Counted from the first letter of the stretch, positions 7,919 through 17,976 are shown. The stretch: DNA of 64,000 nt from Prorocentrum cordatum (GCA_963575745.1 CAUYUJ010018574.1:136760-200759); one strand, 5' to 3'. Numbers and translations: made by a program. The notes: generated by a model from the sequence alone, not told the origin.

Positions 7919-9172
7919 ATGCCAGGTGCGGGCAAGTCGACGCCCCGCAGGACCTGGACCAAGTGCCAGAACTGTCAGCGCTGCGGATACAATGATCTGT
8001 TGACCAACAAGCATAATCAGATATGCCCAGGGTGCAGCCAGAAGGTCATTATGTTCGACATGCGGAGCTCGTCCACACGGCGGGTCACGTTTGAGGATGA
8101 GACCAGTGAGGAGCATCAGTTGAACCACCCCCGTGGCATCTTGCGCGCTGCCAATCCAGGCCGTGGGGCAGGGAAAGACAAGAGCCGCAGCACGGAGAAG
8201 TCCTCCGCCACGGCAGACTTGCTCAAGCAGGACTTGGAGTCCATAGCCGACCCCGTTCTCCAGGCCAACTTGCAGCAGCAGGTCAAGAGGCTCGAGGAGG
8301 AGGCCGCGGCCGCGAAGGCGATCACACCAGTGGAAGCCTTGAGGCGTGCGGACGGCGTCCGGAAGGACGCAGATCACAGACACGGTCAGCAGGTCGCTCA
8401 CGTTTTGAAGGTGCGCAAGCAGCTCGAGTTGGCGGAGGCCAAGGAGGCCAAGGCCGCCGTCGAAGTCGCGCAGGCGCTGAAGGCGCGGACTGCAGCGGCC
8501 CAGGCCCTCGCTCATGCGGAGGGCGTGGCGGCGGCGAAGGTCACGGGCACGGCGGCCGACGGCGGCAAGATCTTCCAGGTTCTGTACGATAAGGAGTTGT
8601 TCGCCAGGGTCGACACCATGGAATGCGAGGCCCACGAGGAGACGGTGCTGCAGCAGTTGAAGAAGGACCTGGATGCGACGGCCAGCGACCTCGCCTCCAA
8701 GGAGCAGGAGGCCCAGGCTCGGCTCGCCCAGGCGCAGAGGTTGCAGGCCGAGATCGAGGAGAGGGCGGCCAAGAAGAGAAAGGCCGTCGACGGCCAGGCC
8801 GCTGCCGAGCCGCCCGCTGCGGGAGGCACCCCCTGCCGAGGCCCCGGGCGGCGGCGCCGCGGGCGCCGGCGCGTCTCAGAACGGGGGCCGCGACCGCGGA
8901 ACGCCTTCCCCAGCGGCCGAGAGGAGGCGGCCGCCGCCGAGAGGAGAGGAGGAGGAGAGAGGAGGCGGCCGAGAGGAGGCGGCCGTGGACCGCGGCCGAG
9001 AGGAGGCGGCCGAGAGGAGGCGGCCGCCGCCGAGGCGGTCCAGGCCGAGGCCCAGAGGCTGTCGGACGCCAAGTTCCAGGCCATGCGGGCGAAGCAGGGC
9101 AAGAGCAACGGCAAGGGCATCGGCGACCCCCCCCCACGCAGGCGGTCGACGGCGCGAACAATGAGTGACTAG
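7919..9172 (+). CDS. retroelement ORF1: zinc ribbon plus coiled coil
   Basis: The 417-aa frame starts at ATG 7919 (MPGAGKSTPRRTW). A Cys cluster near residues 16-40 reads CQNCQRCGYNDLL then CPGCSQK, a CxxCxxC-CxxC zinc-ribbon-like module. Residues 90-300 are Ala/Glu/Lys-rich with heptad-like spacing (QDLESIADP, QQVKRLEEEAAAAKA), predicting a long coiled coil. A GAGGCGGCC minisatellite (8920-9035) interrupts the C-terminal third with Arg/Gly/Pro text. The end, AEAQRLSDAKFQAMRAKQGK, returns to helix. In LINEs such an ORF1 binds RNA and packages it with the pol product. It is the only intact frame of the element. Confidence 0.65.
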   Translation: MPGAGKSTPRRTWTKCQNCQRCGYNDLLTNKHNQICPGCSQKVIMFDMRSSSTRRVTFEDETSEEHQLNHPRGILRAANPGRGAGKDKSRSTEKSSATADLLKQDLESIADPVLQANLQQQVKRLEEEAAAAKAITPVEALRRADGVRKDADHRHGQQVAHVLKVRKQLELAEAKEAKAAVEVAQALKARTAAAQALAHAEGVAAAKVTGTAADGGKIFQVLYDKELFARVDTMECEAHEETVLQQLKKDLDATASDLASKEQEAQARLAQAQRLQAEIEERAAKKRKAVDGQAAAEPPAAGGTPCRGPGRRRRGRRRVSERGPRPRNAFPSGREEAAAAERRGGGERRRPRGGGRGPRPRGGGREEAAAAEAVQAEAQRLSDAKFQAMRAKQGKSNGKGIGDPPPRRRSTARTMSD

Positions 9173-9460
9173 GTTCCGAGCCTGGTCAAGAGTCGGCAGC
9201 TGCGCCGACGGAGGGGGGTCGCACGGCCAGATCATTTCATGGGGATGTCACATGTATGGGGGAAAAAGCGTGGAAATGGTTGGTTAGGCAACCTCAAGTT
9301 TTTTCAGCATTGTGGAAACGCACATGCACGATAAGCAGTCTCTTCGCACGTACGACGGCAAGGCCCGAGGGAAAGGGCTACGCCTGCATGCCAATCCAGC
9401 CCGTCGCTCAGCCTAAGTGGTGACGGACTCCCAGGCCCAGTTCGCCAGTGAGGGCGGCCA

Positions 9461-10552
9461 GTGGATCATGTCCAGGGGTCACCTCCAAGTCGCTCGATTT
9501 GCAGCTCCAAGATGGCTGCGTCCAAGTTGCAGGCGCCGCAACACCCGAACGTGCTCGACGGGTTCGTTGCGGTGACGGCGCACGTCTCGGGGCTCTCGTT
9601 GGTCATCGCGTCGTTCTATGCGCACAACGGAGTGGGAGTGAGAGGCCTGAACGCTGGCAGATACCAGCGGCTCGCAGGCTTGCTCTGGTCACTTCAGTTG
9701 CCATGGACTGTGATTGGCGACTTCAAGATATCGCCGCAAAATCTCGCTCGGTCAAGCATCCCAGACAGATTGCACGGTACCATAGTCACAGCGGGTGATA
9801 CTGCGACATGTAATCTTGGCACGGGTACGGTCATTGATTATGTTCTGCGCAGTAAACCAGCAGTGCCGTTCACCGTCTCTGTCACTCCTGTCCTCTCTGT
9901 TCCGTGGAAAGCCCACATAGGTCCAGAGCTCACCCTTCGTAGTGCAGGTGAACAGTTGGTCACTAGAGTTCTCGAGGCACCAGGTATATTGCCGCAAGTC
10001 CCTAGGCCATCCACTGAGCCCAAGATCGATTCGAAATCGAATTTAGCTAAGACTCAGCGCCAGATCCCGCATCAGATTGCAATCGATAAGCGCGCTGAGA
10101 CATGTGCATCCGCGTTCGGTGATTGTGCTCATCAATCATCTTGTGCGCACTCTGAGGGGGAGGGGTCTGGGGACCAGGACATCCTCCCTGTAGAGTCGAG
10201 GGGGCACGTCGCTGATTTAGATTATTCTGGATGGCCTGGGGAGGAGGAGGACCCGTGGGACGAAGAGCCCAATTTTGTTCCCCAGCCTCCCGAGGGCCCT
10301 CAGATAAGTTTTGGTCGTTTTGTTGATGATTCGCCCAGCTTTGAACCTAATAAGCCTGGGTCCTGGGAGTCTGGGGATACCTCGTCTGGGGCAGCCGAGG
10401 GGGGTGAGGGTTGCGCCGCCGAGCTCGGCCGCTGCTCCAACCTTAGGCTCATCTCAGGCGCAGACCCTGGATGCCCAGAGTGTTGGAGACCTGACCTCGG
10501 ACCCTGGTGCAGAAGTCCCTGGAGGAGCCCCGGCCTGTGCAGTTCCTCCTGA
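9461..10552 (+). pseudogene. retroelement endonuclease, C-terminal half
   Basis: The frame contains GLSLVIASFYAHNGVGVRG, then LQLPWTVIGDFKISP and GTGTVIDYVL, which correspond to the strand motifs, the GDFN-type motif and the ID-V motif of APE-like LINE endonucleases. The last catalytic SDH-type motif appears as KAHIGP, so the His-Asp pair is not intact. The N-terminal half with the first catalytic Asn and Glu is missing. From about 10230 the product becomes an acidic linker (SGWPGEEEDPWDEEP), and the frame shifts near 10410. Confidence 0.6.
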
Positions 10553-11130
10553 GCTGTGGGAGCGGTGTCGGAGAGAGGTCGGGTTCACACCTGGTGCGTA
10601 CTCGCTTCGGTCCCTTGCTCCTGCTCTGCGTCATTCCGTAGCCGTTAGGCTCAAGTCTGATTTCGCTTCTGCTATATCAGGTCTTCACGCCTCTTGGGTG
10701 TCAGCTGCCGACTCCAGCATCACTACACATCATGGAGTTGCGATTCCACCAGGCCCGCGCAGGGCGGAGGGGCCGCGCCTCAGGGTCACCACGGTCAGGA
10801 TGCCCGGCAAAGCTCGCGTGGCAGCCATGCGGGATCTGGTCAGCGGCTGGTGGACCCAGTTGCACACACACACACACACACTACTTTCGGCGCTGCATCT
10901 GCATCGGGACAAGCGGAATGGCCCGCGGCAAGTCGCCCAATATATCGCAGCATGTGTTCGTCATCTGGATACTCGGCCGGGAAACATTCAGCGTGCTCTT
11001 ATTCATGACAAGGAACCCCCATGGGCAGAATGGTAGCGGGCTGTTCGGGCAGCTGGAGACGTCTCGCCAAAGGAGCTTGAGCAGTACGTTTTCCTGTCCA
11101 GGTGATGGGCCGTGCGCAGAGACGTGCGGT
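10407..11130 (+). pseudogene. retroelement linker between EN and RT
   Basis: The frame shifts from the endonuclease ORF into one reading AVPPELWERCRREVGFTPGA, then LRHSVAVRLKSDFASAI. It shifts again at about 10730-10870, where a CA microsatellite (10862-10880) sits inside the former coding region. It is the N-terminal extension of the pol protein, with no catalytic motif. Confidence 0.4.
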
Positions 11131-11140
11131 AACAGAGTCG

Positions 11141-11856
11141 ATACGCGAATTTCGGGAATTCATGGGTGAGACGGACTCGATCGGCACGCTTCATCGCTCG
11201 TTGGAACCGCAGGACCTTCCAGCACAGGAGCTCGAGCACGCAGGGGAGGTCATTTACCACCCCAAAGACATTATAGATATCAAGGCGGCGTCCTGGCACG
11301 ACCTGTGGGCACCGCAGCAGATGGATGAGGAATTGGCGCAGCGAGCCTTCATTAAGTCCGAGAGGCCGCCCGGGAGGATCTGCTGCCGCCTATCTCAGTC
11401 AGCGACATACGAGGTGCTGTGCGGCAGATGCGTCCCCGAGCAGGGCTTGGCATAGATATGCTCTCGCCAGAGGACTTCGAGCGTCTCCCCGACACGGCGC
11501 TGGCTGAGCTGGCGATGTTGTTCGAGGCATGCGAGCATCACCTCGGATGGCCTGCTCAGGTCCTCTCGTTCGTGGGGCGCATGCTGCCCAAGAAGAGCAC
11601 GGGCGACCGCATCATCGGACTCGTGTCCATGATGGGACGTCTGTGGAGCCTGATCCGCGAACCGCTGGTTCGCCAGTGGACCAGTGACACGGAGACCTCC
11701 TGGGACGCTGCAGTCCGCAGGAAATCCAGTTTGCGCGAGGCCTTCATACGGCCCCTCCAGCAGGAGGTCCCACACCACTTGGGCATCGCGTGCGGGGAGG
11801 GCCTCGTGGACATCAAGTCCTTCTACGATTCCATCGAGTGGCCTGGACTTGTGTGA
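11141..11856 (+). pseudogene. reverse transcriptase, fingers and palm A
   Basis: Two overlapping frames join near 11398. The first carries ASWHDLWAPQQMDEEL. The second reads ISVSDIRGAVRQMRPRAGLG (RT motif 0/1), then FVGRMLPKKSTGDRIIGLVS (motif 2, the Pro-Lys-x-x-Gly pattern) and GEGLVDIKSFYDSIEW (motif A, catalytic Asp in VDIKSFYDS). A stop follows at 11856. The thumb and motif C lie in the next frame. Confidence 0.7.
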
Positions 11857-11868
11857 TGTTCGCTTAAC

Positions 11869-12603
11869 TTGTCTTTCCCACCGACAATATTGTACCTAGA
11901 GTTGCTGCAGTGCGCGGCACCGCGCACGGTGGGCCAGCTGGGCGCCACGTCGCGGGCCTTTCAGCCGACGCGCAGCGTGGTGCAAGTGCTGCGCTCTGGC
12001 ACGCGCTTCGGCAAGGCCATGACACACCACGTGCTGTCTGCAATCGCGGTGGCTCACCCGCGGGCGAGCCACCGCATCTGGATTGACGATCTCTCGCAGG
12101 GTGCACGTGGGTCGAGGTCGGCAGCGCGGCGGCAGCTCGCGCCTTGCATCATCGACACCTGCACCGAGCTCCGCGCCAAGAAGCTAGCTGTATCCCCGAA
12201 GTCCGTGGTCATCTGTACGCATCACCCGGATGCTAAGTGGATCGCGGCCAGGGTCAAGAGAACAGGCTTCACCATCCGTCGCGTGCACGCCAAGGTGCGC
12301 CGCGTCGCGTGGACGGCCAAGAAGTACCAGACGCGTGGGCGCCTCGAGCGCCAAGGTGCTCAGGCCGCTGGAGTCTGCGGCCACAAGGTGTACAGGACGT
12401 TCGGCAGCAAGACGATGGACGTTCGGAGGCGCTTGGGCATCGCGCTGGCAGCTCCCGCGAGGGGGCGGTGCCTGGCCAGCCTGCTCGCCCTCCGAGCGGG
12501 GGACGCTGACCCTGCCATCCAGATGCCCACGGCCTGCGTCGACCAGTGGCTGACTACGCGGAGGGGTGCCCCTGGGCTCAGGCCTGGAGTGCGACAGGCC
12601 TAG
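11869..12603 (+). pseudogene. reverse transcriptase, motif C and thumb
   Basis: SRAFQPTRSVVQVLRSGTRF corresponds to RT motif B (the helix after a QG-type turn), and HRIWIDDLSQGARG holds the motif C Asp-Asp pair in an IDD form. Downstream residues (KKLAVSPKSVVI, RRVAWTAKKYQTRG) fit the thumb. The frame differs from that of 11141-11856, so at least one indel separates motifs A and B. Confidence 0.65.
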
Positions 12604-12912
12604 CGTCAGGTTGTGCAGCACCTGCGCACCACCCCTGAGGCCCAGCGCTCACGGCACGTCCGTGGGCCTCTCTCCGCGGTGGTGCTACACCTCATGCAGG
12701 CGGGCTGGGGCGTTGACGAACCCACGGCATGGACAGTGCCGCCGCCGCATGAGGCAGCAGGGGACGACTGGAGACTCGACGACAGTATGTACACGGATGA
12801 CAACGCAATTGGCCCCCATGCTGCCATCTTGGAAGACTTTCGGATTTCGCTGAGATGTATGTTGTGGAATTGAGCTAGCCGCCATATCTGCGGGACTGGC
12901 CTTGAAGGAGGT

Positions 12913-13467
12913 GTGGGCTGTGCTTCATATCGTGTACTTCTTCAGCAGCTCGCTGCAATGCCAGGCTACGGGCACCGCTTGTCCGAAACCATGCTGACGT
13001 GCGCGATCGGAGGCACTTGGCCCATGCAGAGACGCAAAGATGAGATAGCGAGTTTCGACGGCAACGTGGTGTGCCCGCGATGCGGGAAGGAGCCCGAAAC
13101 GGCCAAGCACCGCACCTGGATCTGCGAGTGCAACCAGGACAAGATGGCTTTCGACGACTCGCAGGACCTTCTGCCGCAAGCAGTGGCGCAGATGGACACG
13201 GACGAAGGCTTCTGGTTGAGGGGCATGATGCCTGCTGCGTGGACGGCAGTCCCCCCGCCCGTCTCAGTCGAATGCTGGACTGTGAAGAGACTCAATGAAG
13301 TCTCTCCAGGCTGCTGGGGGGAGGACACGGCAGAGTGCCCCCTCATCATCAGTGGCGATGCTAGTGGAGGAGCTGACAGCAGCAGCAATATGTTCTGGCG
13401 TGTTGGAGTTGCTGTAGCCCTTTTCGCCTTCCTAGAGCCTGTCGTCGAGCTTGCCAGCACCGTCTGA
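12913..13467 (+). pseudogene. zinc knuckle and start of RNase H
   Basis: VVCPRCGKEPETAKHRTWIC gives a CxxC-(n)-HxxxxxC knuckle typical of the region between RT and RNase H in LINEs. Further on, PLIISGDASGGADSS matches the first RNase H strand with its catalytic Asp (GDAS). A stop at 13467 breaks the domain. Confidence 0.55.
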
Positions 13468-13479
13468 GGGCCGCTGTGT

Positions 13480-13970
13480 GGCCCCCGCCAAGTTGTAGCG
13501 AGGTGCGGGCTGCGTGCGCTTGTGCTCGCAATTTGGCTTTCGCGAGGTTCCATGGTATGTGTGTCCGATTGCGAACCTGGAGTAAAGGGATGGTTTGCTC
13601 GCAGATACGAGACGCCGCAGGGTGAGGACAGAGATCTGTGGGCGCAGCCCGGCAAACTTCTAAGGCAGAGAGTGGGTGGAGCTGCGTCGGTGACAGTTGT
13701 TTCACCAACTCTCACCTCACGGCTCAGGACATTGTGCGTGAGGTGGCGCCCAGATGGTTGGTGTCCAGCCATGCAGTTGTGGACGAGGTTGCGGGCCTCG
13801 CAGCGAGGGAGGCACGGCTTCCGCAGCAGGTTCGGACCACAGTTCTCTTACATGGGCAGAGAGCAAGGCTTGTGCGCATGCGGATCTTGCGCGCCACGCT
13901 CGATGCCTGCGATGCCGAACTGGAAAACAGAGTCGAGCCTCGTGGGAAAACGTCCGTCCCCGCCCCGCCT
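13480..13970 (+). pseudogene. RNase H, central and C-terminal parts
   Basis: In one frame CVSDCEPGVKGWFARR carries the Asp of the third RNase H motif. In another, WLVSSHAVVDEVAGLAAREA carries the last motif (His plus Asp/Glu then GLAA). The two frames overlap between 13640 and 13700. The domain is recognisable but cannot be translated as one protein. Confidence 0.5.
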
Positions 13971-14138
13971 GCCCCCCCCCCCTCTGCTGCGTCTCTCTAT
14001 CTCTCCCTCTTCTCTTCTAGCCACTGCCTTGATGAGACAGGGCGAAGGTGCACACGCTGTGGGGGCTCAACCACGAGGGCGAGAGCCACGGCATGGCGTT
14101 AGTCACCTTGATTCGAACCCCTGGACTATAACGGAGTT

Positions 14139-14405
14139 ATGTTCTACAACCCCCCCCCTAGCCCAGTTGCACATAGCGGGGGGTTTGTCGACTCCTCTCA
14201 TCGTATGCAGTGGCATGATGACCTGAATGTGTGGTATTGTAGTCGGTGTGGGTGCTACGGGCATCAGTTGCTGGATGGGCTCGGCCGTCCTTGTCAGCGC
14301 CCCACCCCTAACAGGCTTGAGTATCTCTCAAGAATCGCTAGGGGGCTCTGGCCAAAGGTTCTGGGCAAGACGGAGAAGGCCACCCGACGCAAAGGGGCAC
14401 CATGA
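14139..14405 (+). pseudogene. C-terminal zinc finger of the LINE
   Basis: The frame reads NVWYCSRCGCYGHQLLDGLG, then RPCQRPTPNRLEYL and RIARGLWPKV. The pattern WxCxxCGxY, about 13 residues, GL, C, then a Leu/Arg-rich segment is the tail I recall from pol proteins of dinoflagellate LINEs. The ORF ends 6 kb after ORF1, close to the start of the second CTC/ATC tract. Confidence 0.5.
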
Positions 14406-14508
14406 GGGTTGGCCCTTTGTCGCAGTGCATGTTGCATGTCTGTCGTCAGCATTGTCGATTGTCTTTGCACCTCTGACGTTGTCATATATCCAGCTCCAGT
14501 TCCAGCTC

Positions 14509-14711
14509 CTCCTCCTCCTCCATTTCCTCCTCCTCCGCCTCCTCCTCCTCTTCCTCCTCATCATCATCATCATCATCAGCAGCGGCATCCGCATCATCAT
14601 CCTCATCATCGTCGGCATCATCATTGTCATCATCTTCATCATCCTCATCATCATCATCAACATCATCATCACTGTCGTCATCATCATCATCATCATCAGC
14701 ATCGGCATCCG

Positions 14712-14757
<46 letters not shown>

Positions 14758-14880
14758 ATCATTACAATCATCATCATCAGCATAATCATCATCATCGGCA
14801 CCATCAGCATCAGCATCAGCAGCAGCATCATCATCATCATCCTCACCCTCATCGTCATCGTCATCGTCATCATCATCATG

Positions 14881-14917
<37 letters not shown>

Positions 14918-14970
14918 GCAGCATCAACATCGCCATCAGCATCATTATCAGCATCGTTCTCGCCCTCCTC
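14509..14970 (+). repeat. (CTC)n then (ATC/AGC)n tract
   Basis: The second copy of the compound microsatellite seen at 7180-7566, here about 460 bp. All long His, Ile, Met or Asp-rich frames over it are artefacts. Confidence 0.95.
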
Positions 14971-15155
14971 TTTCTCTTCCCCATCCTCCTGGCATAATAA
15001 CCAAATTCTGCCTCTCCAGATGCCGGGGAATCTCCGGGGGCTGGACAGGAGAACGGGAGTGCAGGCCGACCGTGCAGCAGCATCAGGCCCCGATTGCGTC
15101 GACATCATCTGGGCCACCCACCCTCCTCCCCCTCCCCCTCCTCCACCCTCCCTCC
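14952..15155 (+). repeat. 200-bp direct repeat, right of LINE
   Basis: Partner of 7560-7755, same orientation, roughly 85 percent identical by eye, followed by a CTC tract like its partner. Confidence 0.85.
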
Positions 15156-15312
15156 TCCTCCTCCTCCTCCCCCTCCTCCTCCTCCTCCACCTCCTCCACC
15201 TCCTCCTCCTCCTCCTCCTCCTCCTCCTCCTCCTCCTCCTCCTCCTCCCCCGCCTCCCCCTCCTCCTCCTCCTCCTCCTCCTCCTCCTCCTCCTCCTCCT
15301 CCTCCTCCTCGG
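15119..15312 (+). repeat. (CTC)n microsatellite
   Basis: About 190 bp of CTC triplets. The poly-Gly and poly-Pro frames are artefacts. Confidence 0.95.
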
Positions 15313-15438
15313 GTCGCCTGCGGCCCTGGGGGAGACCGTGCAGCTCTGGGTCTCGGTCCGCTCCTTTGCTCGTTGCTCAGGGGGGCCTCCTCGTGGCCGA
15401 GGCTCGCCGCGGCCCGAGAAGCCAGACCGTGCCTGCTG

Positions 15439-15471
15439 CAGTTGCTGCTTGACACACCGTTTCAGTTACGC
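15439..15471. repeat. 33-bp target duplication, left copy
   Basis: CAGTTGCTGCTTGACACACC followed by GTTTCAGTTACGC is repeated exactly at 15644-15676, on the other side of the 173-bp element. Confidence 0.9.
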
Positions 15472-15643
15472 TAGGGCTCCCAACTTCGCGCTTCGCGCTG
15501 CGCGAAGCGCGAAGCGCGAATAACTTCGCGCTCTCGCGCCGCCCTCCCAAAGGGAGAATAGGAGGACGAGGAGGAGGGGGAGAAGGAACGAGGACCGCGA
15601 AGCGCGAAGCGCGAATAACTTCGCGCCCTCGAGGGAGCCCTTA
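15472..15643 (-). mobile_element. 173-bp foldback element (family F173), copy 1
   Basis: The ends TAGGGCTCCC and GGGAGCCCTTA are inverted repeats. The body is dominated by palindromic CTTCGCGC/GCGCGAAG words, the motif GCGCGAATAACTTCGCGC occurs twice, and CCCTCCCAAAGGGAG forms a further hairpin. It is flanked by perfect 33-bp direct repeats. Read on the minus strand, the junctions are ACT|GTAAGGGCTCCC and GAGCCCTAG|CG, which would serve as GT and AG splice sites. Copies at 25550 and 44487 are nearly identical, implying recent movement. Confidence 0.9.
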
Positions 15644-15676
15644 CAGTTGCTGCTTGACACACCGTTTCAGTTACGC
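15644..15676. repeat. 33-bp target duplication, right copy
   Basis: Exact partner of 15439-15471. Confidence 0.9.
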
Positions 15677-16181
15677 CACCTCCCCTCCTCCCTGTGCAGA
15701 CGCAGCGTTGGTCACGAATTGCTCAGCATCGTGCGGGGCCCTCAAGGGTCCCAGAGGTATTCGCTACTCGTTTGACAAGAACCGTACATCAAAGTACTGT
15801 TGGAAAGAAGTTTAACGAGCAGTTACCCTGGCTCCCTGCGGCTACCTCATGCGACGTTGGCAGCAGGGGCCAGGTTGACCCTCTGGAGGGCCTTGGCTGC
15901 GGCCCCTGTGCACAGAACATGACATGTGCAATTTTCCCTGGAAGTAGAAATTCGCCACTTCGTTAGCCTCCAGAGGGGTGTTGCGAATACCAGGGGCCAC
16001 TGCTGCACTGTTATGAAGCAGTCGTGAGTATAGCACTCACGGGACAAACAGACAACATGGCGTCAATGGTGTGCGTATCGTATCGTATCCTCCTCCTCCT
16101 CCCCCTTCTCCTCCTCCTCCTCTTGCGACGACGACGAAGACTGCCCTCGGACGAATCGGAACAAACCCCTTCACCAATACC

Positions 16182-16293
16182 TGGAGGATGGACTCCCCAG
16201 CCGTCAGGTGCAGCTGCCAGGTCACTTGCGGCAGTTGCGTGATCAGGCCCAACACGGAGGCCATGTACTCCACCTGCCCGGACCCAATTGCGC
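16182..16293 (-). CDS. possible minus-strand exon
   Basis: On the minus strand, acceptor CATTTCAG and donor ATCCTCCAG|GTATTGG bound an open frame reading AIGSGQVEYMASVLGLITQL, then PQVTWQLHLTAGESILQ. The mix of hydrophobic and polar residues looks like a real protein. The plus strand is also open here (TNPFTNTWRMDSPAV), so the strand is not certain. Family unknown. Confidence 0.35.
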
Positions 16294-16375
16294 TGAAATG
16301 CAGCATGGTCGGTGAACGAGCTCGGCTTACTCTGGTAATTATTATCCCCCTCTCTTCTCCCATACTGGTATCTCT

Positions 16376-16464
16376 TCCCCCTCCCTCTCCCTCTCCCTCT
16401 CCCTCTCCTCCTCCTCCTCCTCCTCCTCCTCCTCCTCCTCCTCCTCCTCCTCCTCTTCCTCATC
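16376..16464 (+). repeat. (CTC)n microsatellite
   Basis: CCCTCT units grade into CTC triplets. A shorter CTC tract lies at 16087-16125. Confidence 0.95.
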
Positions 16465-16531
16465 CTCCTCCTCACACGTAACCGAACGCCACGTGTCTGT
16501 CCTCATCGCCCGGCCAGCTGGAACCGCACAG

Positions 16532-16645
16532 CGGCGACGATCGAATGAGCAGCTCGCTCTTCGAGAACTTCATATCCCCTGACCGATATCAGCCGGTGGT
16601 AGAGCAGAGTAGCGGCAGCAGGGACATTGAGAGAGTCAACTACCA
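16532..16645 (-). CDS. possible minus-strand exon
   Basis: After an acceptor CTGCTGGTAG on the minus strand the frame reads DSLNVPAAATLLYHRLISVR, then GYEVLEERAAHSIVAAV. This amphipathic segment resembles helical linkers in dinoflagellate retroelement polyproteins, but I cannot place it. It has the same strand as 16182-16293. A competing 39-codon plus-strand ORF (16545-16664) starts MSSSLFENFISPDRYQP. Confidence 0.3.
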
Positions 16646-17003
16646 GCAGGTGTGCCAGAGCTGACCCCATTGAGCTGGCAGGATCGGGAAAACGAACTCA
16701 AGCCTCCCCGTCCGCTCTGTCTAAGGTTCGAGCCCCAGGACAGGTTTGAGCCTTGCGCCAGGATTGCTACGGATATCCTCCCCTTCCTCCTCCTTTTCCT
16801 TCTCCTCCTCCTCCTCCTACTCCTCCCCCTCCCCCTTCTCCTCCTTGCTCGGCAACCAGTTGCGCAGCATCTCAGCGGGATATCCACCACACTCGGGCAA
16901 GCGCACGGCAGCACTGACAATGTGCCAGTGGGGGAAGCGGCGAGACGAAGCCGAGAGACCAGGATGATTTGTACGGCGAGACGACAGAAAAGCAGGGACG
17001 AGG

Positions 17004-17045
17004 AGAGAGGAGGAGGAGGCGGAGGAGGAGGAGGAGGAGGAGGTG
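17004..17045 (+). repeat. (GGA)n microsatellite
   Basis: Fourteen or so GGA triplets with one GGC. Confidence 0.9.
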
Positions 17046-17764
17046 GGAGACCTCATCATCCGTCCTTCTCCCCCGTCCTACCAGTGGTAGTGGTGGTGGA
17101 GACTTGGTCCATCATCATGGACAGCGTGTCGCGCCAAAGCGTGGTGGGCCAGAACCAGCTGCGCGACGCGCTGAACCAAAGTTCCTGACCGTACGGTTGT
17201 GCCGCTGTCTCTTTGTCTGGGGCGTTGCTCAATTGGGGGGGTTGATTACAGGGGGGAGGGCAAGTGCACATCTCGGGCCCCAAAAGCTTGTTTGGGCCCC
17301 AAAAGGGCCCCTGTGGGGGCACGAAAGGGCCCTTTTTCTGCAGCCCTCGCTGTCCCCCCCCCCCAACTATCGCCTCCCTATTTCGCGACGCCCGGCGGCC
17401 GTTCGAGACGATCCAGGCACTCCCGGAACGCCGTCGGCGAGGCGCAGCTGAGGGAAAACACCCCAGACCTGGAGAACCGCAGAGAACGATCGAAAACGTC
17501 CGAAAACCTCAAACCGCGAGCCCCAAAACCTGAAACCTCGAGCCCAAAAGCCTCGTGCATGCCATTGCTTTTTTGTCTTCTGTCCTTTTAGACGTCAGGC
17601 TTAGCCACAAGCTCCCAGCCGAGAATCCTCGGCAGGGAGCCGGGGCCCGCGGGCGCCGCCACGCGGAGACGCCACACGGACGCGTTGGGCACGGAGCCGC
17701 GCGGCCGCTCCTCGCAGACGGCCATCGCGAGGATCGGGGGGCCCAACGGGGGTGGATTCTTCAG
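17046..17764. other. no supported gene
   Basis: Open frames are GC-driven. A short word, GTGTCGCGCC followed by CGTGGTGGGCCAGAAC, occurs at 17128-17158 and again at 20581-20616, so a small dispersed repeat is present. A C/G-homopolymer-rich stretch at 17235-17365 is otherwise featureless. Confidence 0.4.
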
Positions 17765-17976
17765 GTCGCCTCCTCCTTCTCCTCATCCTCCTCCTCCTCC
17801 TCCTCCTCCTCCTCCTCCTCCTCCCCCGCCTTCCCCTTCTCCTCGCCCCTCCTGTTCCTTCTCCTCCTTGTCCTCCTCCTCCTCCTCCTCCTCATCATCA
17901 TCATCATCAGCATCATCATCCTCACCATCATCAGAATCATCATCGTCATCATCATCACCATCGTCATCAGCATCAG

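Larger units (their letters stand above)
7919..14405 (+). mobile_element. degenerate LINE-type retroelement (plus strand)
   Basis: Ordered remnants run ORF1 (7919-9172), endonuclease C-terminal half (9515-9990), RT (11141-12603), CxxC finger (13065-13130), RNase H (13340-13900) and a C-terminal zinc finger (14226-14290). The frame changes at least six times and the endonuclease lacks its N-terminal half, so the copy is dead. The layout and motifs match a retroelement type that I believe is common in dinoflagellates. Direct repeats at 7560-7755 and 14952-15155 bracket it. Confidence 0.8.

Noticed and set aside
16720-16750. GGTTCGAGCC considered as a tRNA T-loop
   Set aside because: No 5-bp stem around it and no acceptor or anticodon arms; other TTCGA words in the window (6608, 14113) also fail.
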